Below are positions 17,857-24,724 of a DNA stretch of 45,719 nt, in pieces (position 1 is the stretch's first letter; each line of letters starts with the position of its first letter). Source of the DNA: RGIG1666 sp045595745 (GTDB taxonomy: Bacteria > Bacillota > Clostridia > UBA1381 > UBA9506). The notes under the pieces are model-generated. The model did not search any database, was not told where the DNA came from, and worked only from the letters and a program-made list of their open reading frames with translations. Position numbers and translations under genes: made by a program. The DNA lies in the NCBI GenBank assembly GCA_045595745.1, contig JAZOBB010000121.1, positions 1 through 45,719 on the forward strand. Reading direction: 5' to 3'.

Positions 17857-18500
17857 TTTTGCACGTCCTTAGATTTTCTTTTTTTATCCTTAGTCTTTTT
17901 ATCTTTAACAGGAGCTATAAAGCTGATTATTTTTCCCACAGTAAACATAATTGAGTTACAGTTAATAAGAGCAATTCCTTTGCCGAACGCCTTTCCTCCA
18001 ACGGTCAGTGCCGCGACAATACCTGCTAAAATAACAGATAAGATAAACTCATCACTTTTAGGCATCATTATGTGAACCATCGCAACAATTGCACCCGATG
18101 CACTACCTGATACGATACCTGAAATATCACCTATAACGTCATTACAAAAATTACCCACCTTATCTGCATTTCGTATAAGACGTATGGTTTCTTTTGCGCC
18201 GCGCACCTTTCTGGAGCTGAGCGAATGAAACGGAACCTCTGATGCCGCTGTTACGGCTGTTCCGACAATATCAAATATAATTCCTATTAAAACAAACCCA
18301 ATTAAAATCATAAACGCCCATATAATATTAACCTTACGCATAAGTCCTGCCTGAAGCATCTGCATTACGCAAGATATAAAAAATGTCCAGATAATAATTT
18401 TTACTACCCAGCTATAGCTGACTTTTCTTCCTCCGACGTTATTTGACCTTACTTTAATTTTTGTATTCTGTTTCCCCGCATCTGCGTCCAAAACATTCAC
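17853..18500 (-). CDS. oapA: OLE RNA-associated membrane protein OapA (DUF21/CNNM-like)
   Basis: A 215-residue protein with about four membrane segments (roughly residues 28-50, 56-82, 125-145, 150-172), a conserved cytoplasmic-looking block RKVRGAKETIRLIRNADKVGNFCNDVIGDI and a very basic C-terminal tail (KDKKTKDKKRKSKDVQK). The block resembles the DUF21 region of CNNM/CorC magnesium-efflux proteins. Known: OapA is the obligatory membrane partner of OLE RNA and is encoded directly downstream of it; here the OLE-like RNA ends about 90 bases upstream on the same strand, which is the main support. GTG at 18500 follows AAAGG; the TTG at 18503 is too close to this site. It overlaps aroE by 4 bases. 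Confidence 0.82.
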   Translation of the reverse strand: MNVLDADAGKQNTKIKVRSNNVGGRKVSYSWVVKIIIWTFFISCVMQMLQAGLMRKVNIIWAFMILIGFVLIGIIFDIVGTAVTAASEVPFHSLSSRKVRGAKETIRLIRNADKVGNFCNDVIGDISGIVSGSASGAIVAMVHIMMPKSDEFILSVILAGIVAALTVGGKAFGKGIALINCNSIMFTVGKIISFIAPVKDKKTKDKKRKSKDVQK

Positions 18501-18540
18501 CAAGCCTTTCGTTTAATAACTTTAAATATGTATAAAATAC

Positions 18541-18560
18541 GGCTCGCTAAAAAGCGAACC
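18541..18560 (-). terminator. Hairpin between OLE RNA and oapA (possible weak terminator)
   Basis: GGTTCGCT, a TTTT loop and AGCGAGCC form an 8-bp stem on the minus strand, with one G-T pair. It is followed by only a short mixed T tract, so part of the transcription probably continues into oapA. Confidence 0.5.
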
Positions 18561-18589
18561 TTAAGTTTTAAAATCCCTTATTATTATGT

Positions 18590-19276
18590 ACCCTGTTAAG
18601 GGGGTGGTAATGCAAAAGGTTAATTTTACGGTTTAGGTTCGGTAGGATTTCCCGATGCGCAACCGATTCGTCGCCAAATCGGCGGTTTCCCTTTAAACGC
18701 AGCCTGCCGGATTTCTCCTGACAGAACCGAATCGCCACTTAAGTCCGTACTGCAATCCCTAAAGCACCTCATATGAACAGCCTAGAGGTTTTCCCAAACG
18801 GTCAAGCTCGTTCTTAGCCTCTTTTGCAACTATGGTTTCAAGCAGCGATAACACAAAACCTTTGGCCGAAGATTTCGTGTCTGATCCGCTATCCACCATA
18901 CCCACTCAAGGCAGGCTACACTGCACACAGCACTACTTAATCACAAGCCTATGGCTATGTCATTAAAAGACCGTTTGCTATCAGCAAACTGTGAAGAATT
19001 TGCACCGCAACGCAGGTTTAATCCTGTTTCGTACTTTTCTTATGTCTTGTTCGGCAAAAAGCCTTATCAAGAGCACGTAAAAGCACAAGAACAGGTCTCC
19101 ACGGAAAAGGGGTCGCATCCGCATGCCATTGCAGACTGCCCCTAAACCTTAACTCCCAGCACCAACCCCCGACTGGGCGTCGAAAGCAAGCACCAGGAAC
19201 TTCATCGATATGCCCTTCAACGGATTTTTAGGCCCGTCCTGGGAACGAGAAGCACCGACTAGGATACTGCACCACC
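18590..19276 (-). ncRNA. ole: OLE RNA (ornate, large, extremophilic RNA)
   Basis: A non-coding stretch of about 690 bases, richer in G and C than its surroundings, read on the minus strand. Support: a promoter places the 5' end at GGTGGT (19271-19276); this pairs with ACCACC at 18603-18608, closing a P1-type stem of the whole molecule; inside are many hairpins capped by GAAA-type loops. No long conserved ORF crosses it. The context is the known OLE neighbourhood: oapA immediately downstream, ispA and xseB upstream on the same strand. OLE RNA and OapA form a membrane ribonucleoprotein implicated in ethanol, cold and magnesium stress in Alkalihalobacillus halodurans. Identity rests on context, size, strand and structure; I could not run a covariance model. 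The 3' end is uncertain by about 50 bases. Confidence 0.85.
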
Positions 19277-19283
19277 AAATGAT

Positions 19284-19312
19284 ATTTTAACATAAATTTT
19301 TAAAATAGTAAA
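19284..19312 (-). promoter_or_regulatory. Promoter of the OLE RNA
   Basis: Minus-strand TTTACT (19307-19312), a 17-base spacer and TAAAAT (19284-19289), seven bases ahead of the GGTGGT taken as the RNA 5' end. The match of promoter spacing with the start of the closing stem supports both calls. Confidence 0.6.
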
Positions 19313-19411
19313 TTGCAAGTAAATCAAATTGCAAACCAAGATTTGTAATTTTTAGCTGTTTTGCTTGATTTCTTAAGTTTATCTCTTTCAAACTCTGTTT
19401 TTCTTCATTTT

Positions 19412-19864
19412 TTAAAGTGTATATATCATAACAGAAACTAAAATTCCCACTAAAGCTCCTGCGAATACCTGAAGAGGTGTGTGCCCTAACAATTCTTTTA
19501 ATCGTTTGCCTGTTACCTCTAAATTCTCGGTTCCGAAATTTTCAATAATTTTGTTTAAAATTTCCGCTTGCTCACCTGCCGCACGTCGTATGCCCGAGGC
19601 ATCATACATAACAACAAATGCCAAAACAACGCATATTGCAAATGCCGCAGAAGCTAAGCCCTCTTCATAGCCAACCGAAGTGGTAAGAGCGATTACAAAC
19701 GCAGAGTGTGAGCTTGGCATTCCGCCCGAACCTACAAATCGACGAACATCAAATTTTTTGTCTTTCATTAAAACAAATATAACCTTTAAAAATTGCGCTG
19801 CAAACCACCCGATAAGTGCAGCAATTAGCATTTTGTTAGAAAATAATTCTTCAAAAAAATTCAA
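19412..19864 (-). CDS. Divergent PAP2 family (DUF212, YuiD-like) membrane protein
   Basis: A 150-residue membrane protein of the acid phosphatase/vanadium haloperoxidase-related group. Seen: the GSGGMPSSHSAFVIAL phosphatase-like signature, the YDASGIRRAAGEQAEILN block and the LGHTPLQVFAGALVGILV C-terminal segment, all typical of DUF212. I place the start at TTG 19864, six bases after GGGGTGAT; the reading frame extends upstream to 19885 but that would swallow this site. It lies between ispA and the OLE RNA. Known relatives dephosphorylate lipid pyrophosphates; with ispA alongside, an isoprenoid-phosphate substrate is conceivable, as inference only. Confidence 0.85.
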   Translation of the reverse strand: MNFFEELFSNKMLIAALIGWFAAQFLKVIFVLMKDKKFDVRRFVGSGGMPSSHSAFVIALTTSVGYEEGLASAAFAICVVLAFVVMYDASGIRRAAGEQAEILNKIIENFGTENLEVTGKRLKELLGHTPLQVFAGALVGILVSVMIYTL

Positions 19865-19898
19865 ATCAATATCACCCCAACACAAATTTTGGTCTTCA

Positions 19899-20774
19899 TC
19901 AGTTGTCTCTTTTTAAAAGGTAATCTGCAAGTTCTTCTAAAAATTCAGCTTTTTTTCCGTACGGTTTTAAATAAGCTTTTGCTTTTTTCGTATATTCATC
20001 AAGCATTTGCTTTGATTTTTCTAATCCATACAGACTTACAAATGTAGTTTTTTCATTTATTTCATCTACACCCGTCATTTTGCCCAATATATCGCTGTCG
20101 CCCTCTACATCTAATATATCGTCTTTAATCTGGAATGCAAGCCCTAAATTTTTTGCATATTCACTAAGATTTTTAATATCTTCATCAGTTGCTCCACCTG
20201 CTATCGCACCCAGCTTTGCTGCCGCAATAATAAGAGCACCTGTTTTGTTAAGATGAAGTGCATCTAAGGTTTTTTCGTCAACCTTTTTTCCCTCTGATTC
20301 TATATCTATTACCTGACCGCCTATCATACCCTCTGTTCCGCCTGCCTCAGCTAAAACCAAGATTTCGCGAAGGGTTTGCTCAGGCGAAAGCTCAGAAAAC
20401 TTTACCGCGATCTCAAAGGCTTTTGTTAAAAGTGCGTCTCCTGCTAAAACTGCCATAGCCTCGCCAAACACCTTATGGTTTGTGGGCTTGCCGCGACGTA
20501 AATCGTCGTTATCCATACACGGCAAATCATCGTGAATAAGAGAATAGGTATGTATCATCTCTAAGCTACATGCAAACGGCAACACTTTTTCACCGCTATC
20601 AAAAAGCTCGGCACAAGCGGAAGCAAGCACGGGTCTTATTCGTTTTCCGCCTGCAAACAAGCTGTATGCCATTGCATCGTATATAGTTTTTTGATAATTG
20701 TCTGCCTTTTCAAAATATTTTTCTAAAGCAAGGCTTACCGTCTCGATTTTTCGGTTAAACTCCTCTTTAAACAA
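19899..20774 (-). CDS. ispA: Geranylgeranyl/farnesyl diphosphate synthase (polyprenyl synthetase)
   Basis: Trans-isoprenyl diphosphate synthase chaining IPP onto DMAPP for quinone, carrier-lipid and similar pathways. Seen: first aspartate-rich motif in LIHDDLPCMDNDDLRRGKPTNHK, GGQVIDIESEG, and the second motif in FQIKDDILDVEGD, with the GKMTGVDE C-terminal block. About 291 residues, as usual. The start is taken as TTG 20774, nine bases after GGGAG; the TTG at 20783 is directly against this site. It follows xseB by 23 bases. The residues before FARM are not of the bulky type that would cleanly fix chain length, so farnesyl versus geranylgeranyl product is open. Confidence 0.94.
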   Translation of the reverse strand: MFKEEFNRKIETVSLALEKYFEKADNYQKTIYDAMAYSLFAGGKRIRPVLASACAELFDSGEKVLPFACSLEMIHTYSLIHDDLPCMDNDDLRRGKPTNHKVFGEAMAVLAGDALLTKAFEIAVKFSELSPEQTLREILVLAEAGGTEGMIGGQVIDIESEGKKVDEKTLDALHLNKTGALIIAAAKLGAIAGGATDEDIKNLSEYAKNLGLAFQIKDDILDVEGDSDILGKMTGVDEINEKTTFVSLYGLEKSKQMLDEYTKKAKAYLKPYGKKAEFLEELADYLLKRDN

Positions 20775-20797
20775 AAGTATCAACTCCCAAAGTCTGT

Positions 20798-21031
20798 TTA
20801 ATCATCTAAATTCTCAAATTCTTCTTCGGTTATTTCGCCATCTTCATTCTGCAAAAGGACAGTAACCTTTTGCTGTGCCTTATCTAGCATCGACTGACAG
20901 CTTTTTGACAGCTTAATGCCCTGCTCAAATAATTTAAGCGATTCATCAAGTGTAGTTTCTCCATTTTCGAGTGCGGATACTATACCCTCTAACTCGTTAA
21001 TGCTTTGCTCAAAGCTCTTTGCTTTTGCCAT
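20798..21031 (-). CDS. xseB: Exodeoxyribonuclease VII small subunit
   Basis: A 77-residue protein with SFEQSINELEGIVSALENGETTLDESLKLFEQGIKLSKSCQSMLDKAQQKV, the complete XseB helical-hairpin signature that binds the C-terminal helices of XseA. GGAGGG precedes the ATG. The large-subunit gene xseA, normally directly upstream, is missing here; a DNA glycosylase occupies that place two bases away. Confidence 0.95.
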   Translation of the reverse strand: MAKAKSFEQSINELEGIVSALENGETTLDESLKLFEQGIKLSKSCQSMLDKAQQKVTVLLQNEDGEITEEEFENLDD

Positions 21032-21033
21032 AA

Positions 21034-21897
21034 TTAACCCTCCTGAACATTTAGTGCCGATGCGTTTTCACGCATATAATAAAACAAATATTGCTGTGCG
21101 ATCCCCGCGTTTTTTCCAAACCTTTCTTTAGCAAACTCTGCCGCTTCTTTGGCCGTATATTCTTTATTATATAATGTATGCAAAACCCGTCTTACCCATA
21201 CATCAACAGGAAATGCCTCCTCTTTGGCAAATCCGAAAAGCGCGATACAATCGGCAACCTTAGGACCTACTCCTTTTATTTTCATAAGCTCAGATTTTAA
21301 AGATACATAGTCTAAATCATGAATTTCGTCAAGATTTATTTCTCCCGAAGTTATTTTTTTAATTGCATCTATTAAATATTCATCTCTGTAGCCTGCACAA
21401 AGCGGTGCTAAATCGCCTTTTTCTATTCCGAAAAGCTCAGATGGCTCGGGAAAGGAATAATATGTATCAGAAAATGCCAAAATTGGCTTGCCGAACAGAC
21501 GGCAAAAGGTTTCGATTATTTTTTTTATTCTGGGAATGTTGTTATTTGACGATATAATAAATGATAAAAGAGTTTCCCACGGGTCTTGCTTTAATATTCT
21601 TATACCGCCGCCAAAGCTTATTGCCTCATCCATAACTCCGCCGTCTGATAGTAGCTTTTTTGCCTTTTTATAATCTTTTTTTAAATCAAAATAATCATTC
21701 CACAAGCTGTCAAATTCGTTTTGGTTGATATTTTCAAAAATAATATCTTCACCCGTTTGGCTGACCTTGAGCACTTGGCCGTTTGCAACACCTATGTAAG
21801 AATTTTCGCCTACAGGATTCCATCTGAAGCATTGACCGCATTCAAAAATCTGCTTAGCATTAAAATCTTCGGATGAAAATTTTATAAATCTTTCCAT
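21034..21897 (-). CDS. 8-oxoguanine/3-methyladenine-type DNA glycosylase (HhH-GPD)
   Basis: Base-excision repair glycosylase/lyase of the OGG1-AlkA group. The 287 residues have an N-terminal beta domain (FECGQCFRWNPVGENSYIGVANGQ), the QDPWETLLSFIISSNNNIPRIKKIIETFC helical segment and the HhH-GPD motif with a candidate catalytic Lys in MKIKGVGPKVADCIALFGF and Asp in FPVDVWVRRVL. This layout is nearer to OGG1 than to AlkA because of the conserved Lys. AGAGGAAG stands before the ATG; the gene overlaps the trmL end by 16 bases. Expected to remove oxidised guanine; specificity inferred. Confidence 0.9.
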   Translation of the reverse strand: MERFIKFSSEDFNAKQIFECGQCFRWNPVGENSYIGVANGQVLKVSQTGEDIIFENINQNEFDSLWNDYFDLKKDYKKAKKLLSDGGVMDEAISFGGGIRILKQDPWETLLSFIISSNNNIPRIKKIIETFCRLFGKPILAFSDTYYSFPEPSELFGIEKGDLAPLCAGYRDEYLIDAIKKITSGEINLDEIHDLDYVSLKSELMKIKGVGPKVADCIALFGFAKEEAFPVDVWVRRVLHTLYNKEYTAKEAAEFAKERFGKNAGIAQQYLFYYMRENASALNVQEG

Positions 21898-22391
21898 GGT
21901 GCTTCCTCTCTTCCGGTTAGTTCACCGTCTTCTTTAAGATTCATAAAATTATTGTGTCTTAACGATTCATATAAGACGACTGCTACAGAATTGGATAAAT
22001 TAAGTGAGCGATTGCCCTCTGCCATCGGTATTCTTATTGCACTGTCATAGTTCTCTTCAATAAGGTTTTCAGGAAGACCTCTTGTTTCTTTGCCAAAAAC
22101 CAGATAGTCGCCATCTTTATAATCGGGTTCGTCGTATCTTAGTTTTGCTTTTGTTGTAGCAAAATAAAAATTACCGCTGTTTTTACTGAAAAAATCTTTA
22201 AGATTTTCGTAATAACGAATATCCAAATCGTACCAGTAGTCGAGACCCGCTCTTTTTAATTTTTTGTCATCAATTGTAAAGCCCATCGGCTTTACAATAT
22301 GTAAAACACTTCCCGTAGCCTTGCAGGTACGTGCAATGTTGCCCGTATTCTGCGGTATTTCAGGCTCGACCAACACAATATTCATTGACAT
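21882..22391 (-). CDS. trmL: tRNA (cytidine(34)-2'-O)-methyltransferase
   Basis: SPOUT-class enzyme that methylates the wobble ribose of certain tRNA-Leu species. The 169 residues carry NIVLVEPEIPQNTGNIARTCKATG (motif 1), VFGKETRGLP (motif 2) and IRIPMAEGNRSLNLSNSVAVVLYE (motif 3, the trefoil knot). AAGGAGAG precedes the ATG. Encoded in tandem with the glycosylase and the alaT gene. A tRNA-Leu gene with wobble G34 lies elsewhere in the window but is not a classical substrate. Confidence 0.95.
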   Translation of the reverse strand: MSMNIVLVEPEIPQNTGNIARTCKATGSVLHIVKPMGFTIDDKKLKRAGLDYWYDLDIRYYENLKDFFSKNSGNFYFATTKAKLRYDEPDYKDGDYLVFGKETRGLPENLIEENYDSAIRIPMAEGNRSLNLSNSVAVVLYESLRHNNFMNLKEDGELTGREEAPWKDL

Positions 22392-22404
22392 ATTTTAACT
22401 CTCC

Positions 22405-23580
22405 TTATTTTTCCCACGCCCGGTTATTAACAAAGCGTTCAATTCGCTCTAATGCCTGATTTATGCTTTTTATGCTATATGCATATGAGCAACGTATAAA
22501 CCCTTCGCCGCTGTCTCCAAAGGCACATCCGGGTACAACTGCCACTTTTTCGCTATACAAAAGCTTTTCACTAAATTCGTTAGAGTTAAGACCAGTTGAA
22601 GAAATCTGAGGGAAAACATAAAATGCTCCTTCAGGCTCAAAACAGTTAAGTCCCATTTTGTTAAAGCCGTCAACTATTACTCTTCTGCGAATATTATACT
22701 CGCCGCGCATATTTTCAATATCAATATCACCGTTTTTTAAAGCCTCAATAGCCGCATACTGGCTGGTTGTAGGTGAACTCATAATCGCATACTGATGAAT
22801 TTTAAGCATGGTTTTCATAACCTCGCGTGGCCCTACCGCAAAGCCTAAACGCCACCCGGTCATTGCATAAGATTTTGAAAATCCATTTACAATTATCGTG
22901 CGTTCTTTCATATCAGGAATGCTCGCAATAGAGGTATGTTCAAGTCCATAAGTAAGCTCTGCATATATTTCATCAGATAATATCATTATGTTCGTTCCGC
23001 GCAAGACCTTAGCTATTTCTTCTAGCTCATCACGCGTCATTATTCCACCCGTAGGATTGTTCGGATAAGGCAGAATAAGCAATTTTGTTTTCGGGGTTAT
23101 TGCAGCTTTTAGCTGCTCAGGTGTAAGCTTAAATTTATTTTCAACCTTTGTAACTATCGGCACGGGCACCCCGCCTGCTAAAAGTGTACACGGCTTGTAG
23201 CACACAAAGCTCGGCTCAGGAATTAAAACCTCGTCACCGGGATTAACCAGCGAACGAATGCACAAATCTATTGCCTCACTGCCACCAACCGTAACTATAA
23301 CCTCATCTTCGGGTTGGTATGATAAATCAAGTCTTCTTTCTAAATAATTTACTATTTCGCGACGCAGTTCAATTAAGCCGGCATTCGACGTATAGTGCGT
23401 GTTTCCGCGCTCTAGGGCACGAATACCTTTGTTTCTTATATGCCAGGGTGTTACAAAGTCAGGCTCGCCCACACCCAATGATATTGCGTCTTTCATTTCA
23501 CTTACTATATCAAAAAATTTTCTTATGCCTGAAGGCTCTAAGCTTTTTGCTTTTTCCGAAAGCAGGGTATTATAATTCAC
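22405..23580 (-). CDS. alaT: PLP-dependent aminotransferase, alanine transaminase AlaT-like
   Basis: Fold-type I class I/II aminotransferase, 391 residues. Seen: DAISLGVGEPDFVTPWHIRNKGIRALERGNTHYTSNAGLIELR at the N-terminus, PNNPTGGIMTRDEL, SDEIYAELTYG and the PLP-lysine site in VNGFSKSYAMTGWRLGFAVG. It starts with GTG at 23580, six bases after GGTGAT; GTGA overlaps the stop of the Lrp-type regulator by 4 bases. The same pair in B. subtilis is alaR-alaT (yugG-yugH), where the regulator controls the alanine transaminase. Substrate is inferred from this pairing. Confidence 0.85.
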   Translation of the reverse strand: MNYNTLLSEKAKSLEPSGIRKFFDIVSEMKDAISLGVGEPDFVTPWHIRNKGIRALERGNTHYTSNAGLIELRREIVNYLERRLDLSYQPEDEVIVTVGGSEAIDLCIRSLVNPGDEVLIPEPSFVCYKPCTLLAGGVPVPIVTKVENKFKLTPEQLKAAITPKTKLLILPYPNNPTGGIMTRDELEEIAKVLRGTNIMILSDEIYAELTYGLEHTSIASIPDMKERTIIVNGFSKSYAMTGWRLGFAVGPREVMKTMLKIHQYAIMSSPTTSQYAAIEALKNGDIDIENMRGEYNIRRRVIVDGFNKMGLNCFEPEGAFYVFPQISSTGLNSNEFSEKLLYSEKVAVVPGCAFGDSGEGFIRCSYAYSIKSINQALERIERFVNNRAWEK

Positions 23581-24056
23581 AGTGATATCACCTCTCGAGG
23601 GTCTTTAATATTTTCGCCTGTTATGATTCCATCGACCTTATATTTTTTTAACACAAAATGTGTGGCTGTGCTTAAAACTTCCTCCATAGGAGCAAGCTTT
23701 TCGGCGACAAACAAGGCGACTTCTTTCATTGTTTTTCCCTCGACTAATACCCATATATCAAATCCGCCCGACATTAAAAATACAGACGAAACCTCTTCAT
23801 ACTGTTCAATTTGCTCTGCAACCTTGTCAAAACCCTCACCCATTTTTGGTGTGACCTTGAGTTCTATCATTGCCGAAACAAGCTCATTTTCACATTTATC
23901 CCAATCAACAATTGCTTTATATCCTAAAATTGCTTTGCTTTCTTCATATTGCTTTATTCTGGCGGCGGCTTCTGCCTCGCTGATTCCAAGCATAATTGCT
24001 ATCTGTTTTGCTGAAAGCGTAGCATCTTTTTCGAGCAATGATAAAATTGATTTCAT
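23577..24056 (-). CDS. alaR: Lrp/AsnC family transcriptional regulator, AlaR-like
   Basis: A 159-residue regulator with an N-terminal winged helix (LLEKDATLSAKQIAIMLGISEAEAAARIKQYEES) followed by the GYKAIVDW linker and a C-terminal RAM ligand domain (VTPKMGEGFDKVAEQIEQYEEVSSVFLMSGGFDIWVLVEGKTMKEVALFVAEKL). Lrp-type proteins sense amino acids and control adjacent genes; the GTGA overlap with alaT makes alanine metabolism the likely target. GGATG lies about 12 bases upstream of the ATG, a weak ribosome site. Confidence 0.88.
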   Translation of the reverse strand: MKSILSLLEKDATLSAKQIAIMLGISEAEAAARIKQYEESKAILGYKAIVDWDKCENELVSAMIELKVTPKMGEGFDKVAEQIEQYEEVSSVFLMSGGFDIWVLVEGKTMKEVALFVAEKLAPMEEVLSTATHFVLKKYKVDGIITGENIKDPREVISL

Positions 24057-24096
24057 TTCTTTTTACATCCTTTCATAATATTTTTTATTTTATAAT

Positions 24097-24708
24097 TTAT
24101 TCTTCTGTTTCTTCTTCATCAAGCACACAGCCATATACGTACTCCCAAAAATCATCAACGCATTCGCTGTTTTTGGTTGAAAACGGAATCAAAATATCTC
24201 CGTCCTGTAAATCGAGAGTTTCGATAATTAATTCTAAGTTTTCTTCGAGTTTTGTTTTAGAAATTTTATCGCATTTAGTGGCAAAAACAACTGCATATTC
24301 AGAGTGTTGTCTTATCCACTTCATCATATTTACGTCATCAACGCTTGGCTTATGTCTTGAATCGACAAGCAGAATAACCTGATTTAATTGGTGACGGCTG
24401 TTAATATACTCACCTATTCGGTCACCCCACTTTTTAATTTCGTCGTGAGATTTTGCCGCATAGCCGTATCCGGGTAAGTCAACTAAAGTTAATTTATCAT
24501 CAATATTAAAGAAATTAATTGTGGCAGTTTTACCCGGTGTTGCACTTACTCTTGCAAAATTACGTCGGTTTAGCACCTTGTTAATAAGCGAGGATTTACC
24601 CACGTTTGAGCGACCGACCAAAGCAATCTCGGGAACAGTTGTATTAGGATATTGCACCTTTTTAACCGCCGAAATTATAAGTTCAACTTTGTTTGTATTG
24701 AGTTTCAC
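24097..24708 (-). CDS. engB: Ribosome biogenesis GTP-binding protein EngB/YsxC
   Basis: Essential small GTPase for late 50S ribosome assembly. The 203 residues show G1 GRSNVGKSSL near 31-40, G3 DLPGYGYA, and G4 TKCDKI. The start is GTG 24708 behind GGAGGGA. It sits directly downstream of lon, the same order as in B. subtilis (lonA-ysxC). Confidence 0.96.
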   Translation of the reverse strand: MKLNTNKVELIISAVKKVQYPNTTVPEIALVGRSNVGKSSLINKVLNRRNFARVSATPGKTATINFFNIDDKLTLVDLPGYGYAAKSHDEIKKWGDRIGEYINSRHQLNQVILLVDSRHKPSVDDVNMMKWIRQHSEYAVVFATKCDKISKTKLEENLELIIETLDLQDGDILIPFSTKNSECVDDFWEYVYGCVLDEEETEE

Positions 24709-24724
24709 GCAAATCCCTCCGCTT

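Noticed and set aside
18951..19145. A 64-residue plus-strand ORF inside the OLE region
   Set aside because: No ribosome site, opposite to the transcription of all neighbours, and it lies within the structured RNA; protein shows no recognisable feature.
18590..19276. tmRNA, RNase P RNA, SRP RNA or 6S RNA as identity for the large RNA
   Set aside because: The conserved cores of those RNAs (tmRNA tRNA-like ends and tag, the RNase P GAGGAAAGUC region, SRP tetraloop domain) are not seen and the length is too great for SRP or 6S RNA.
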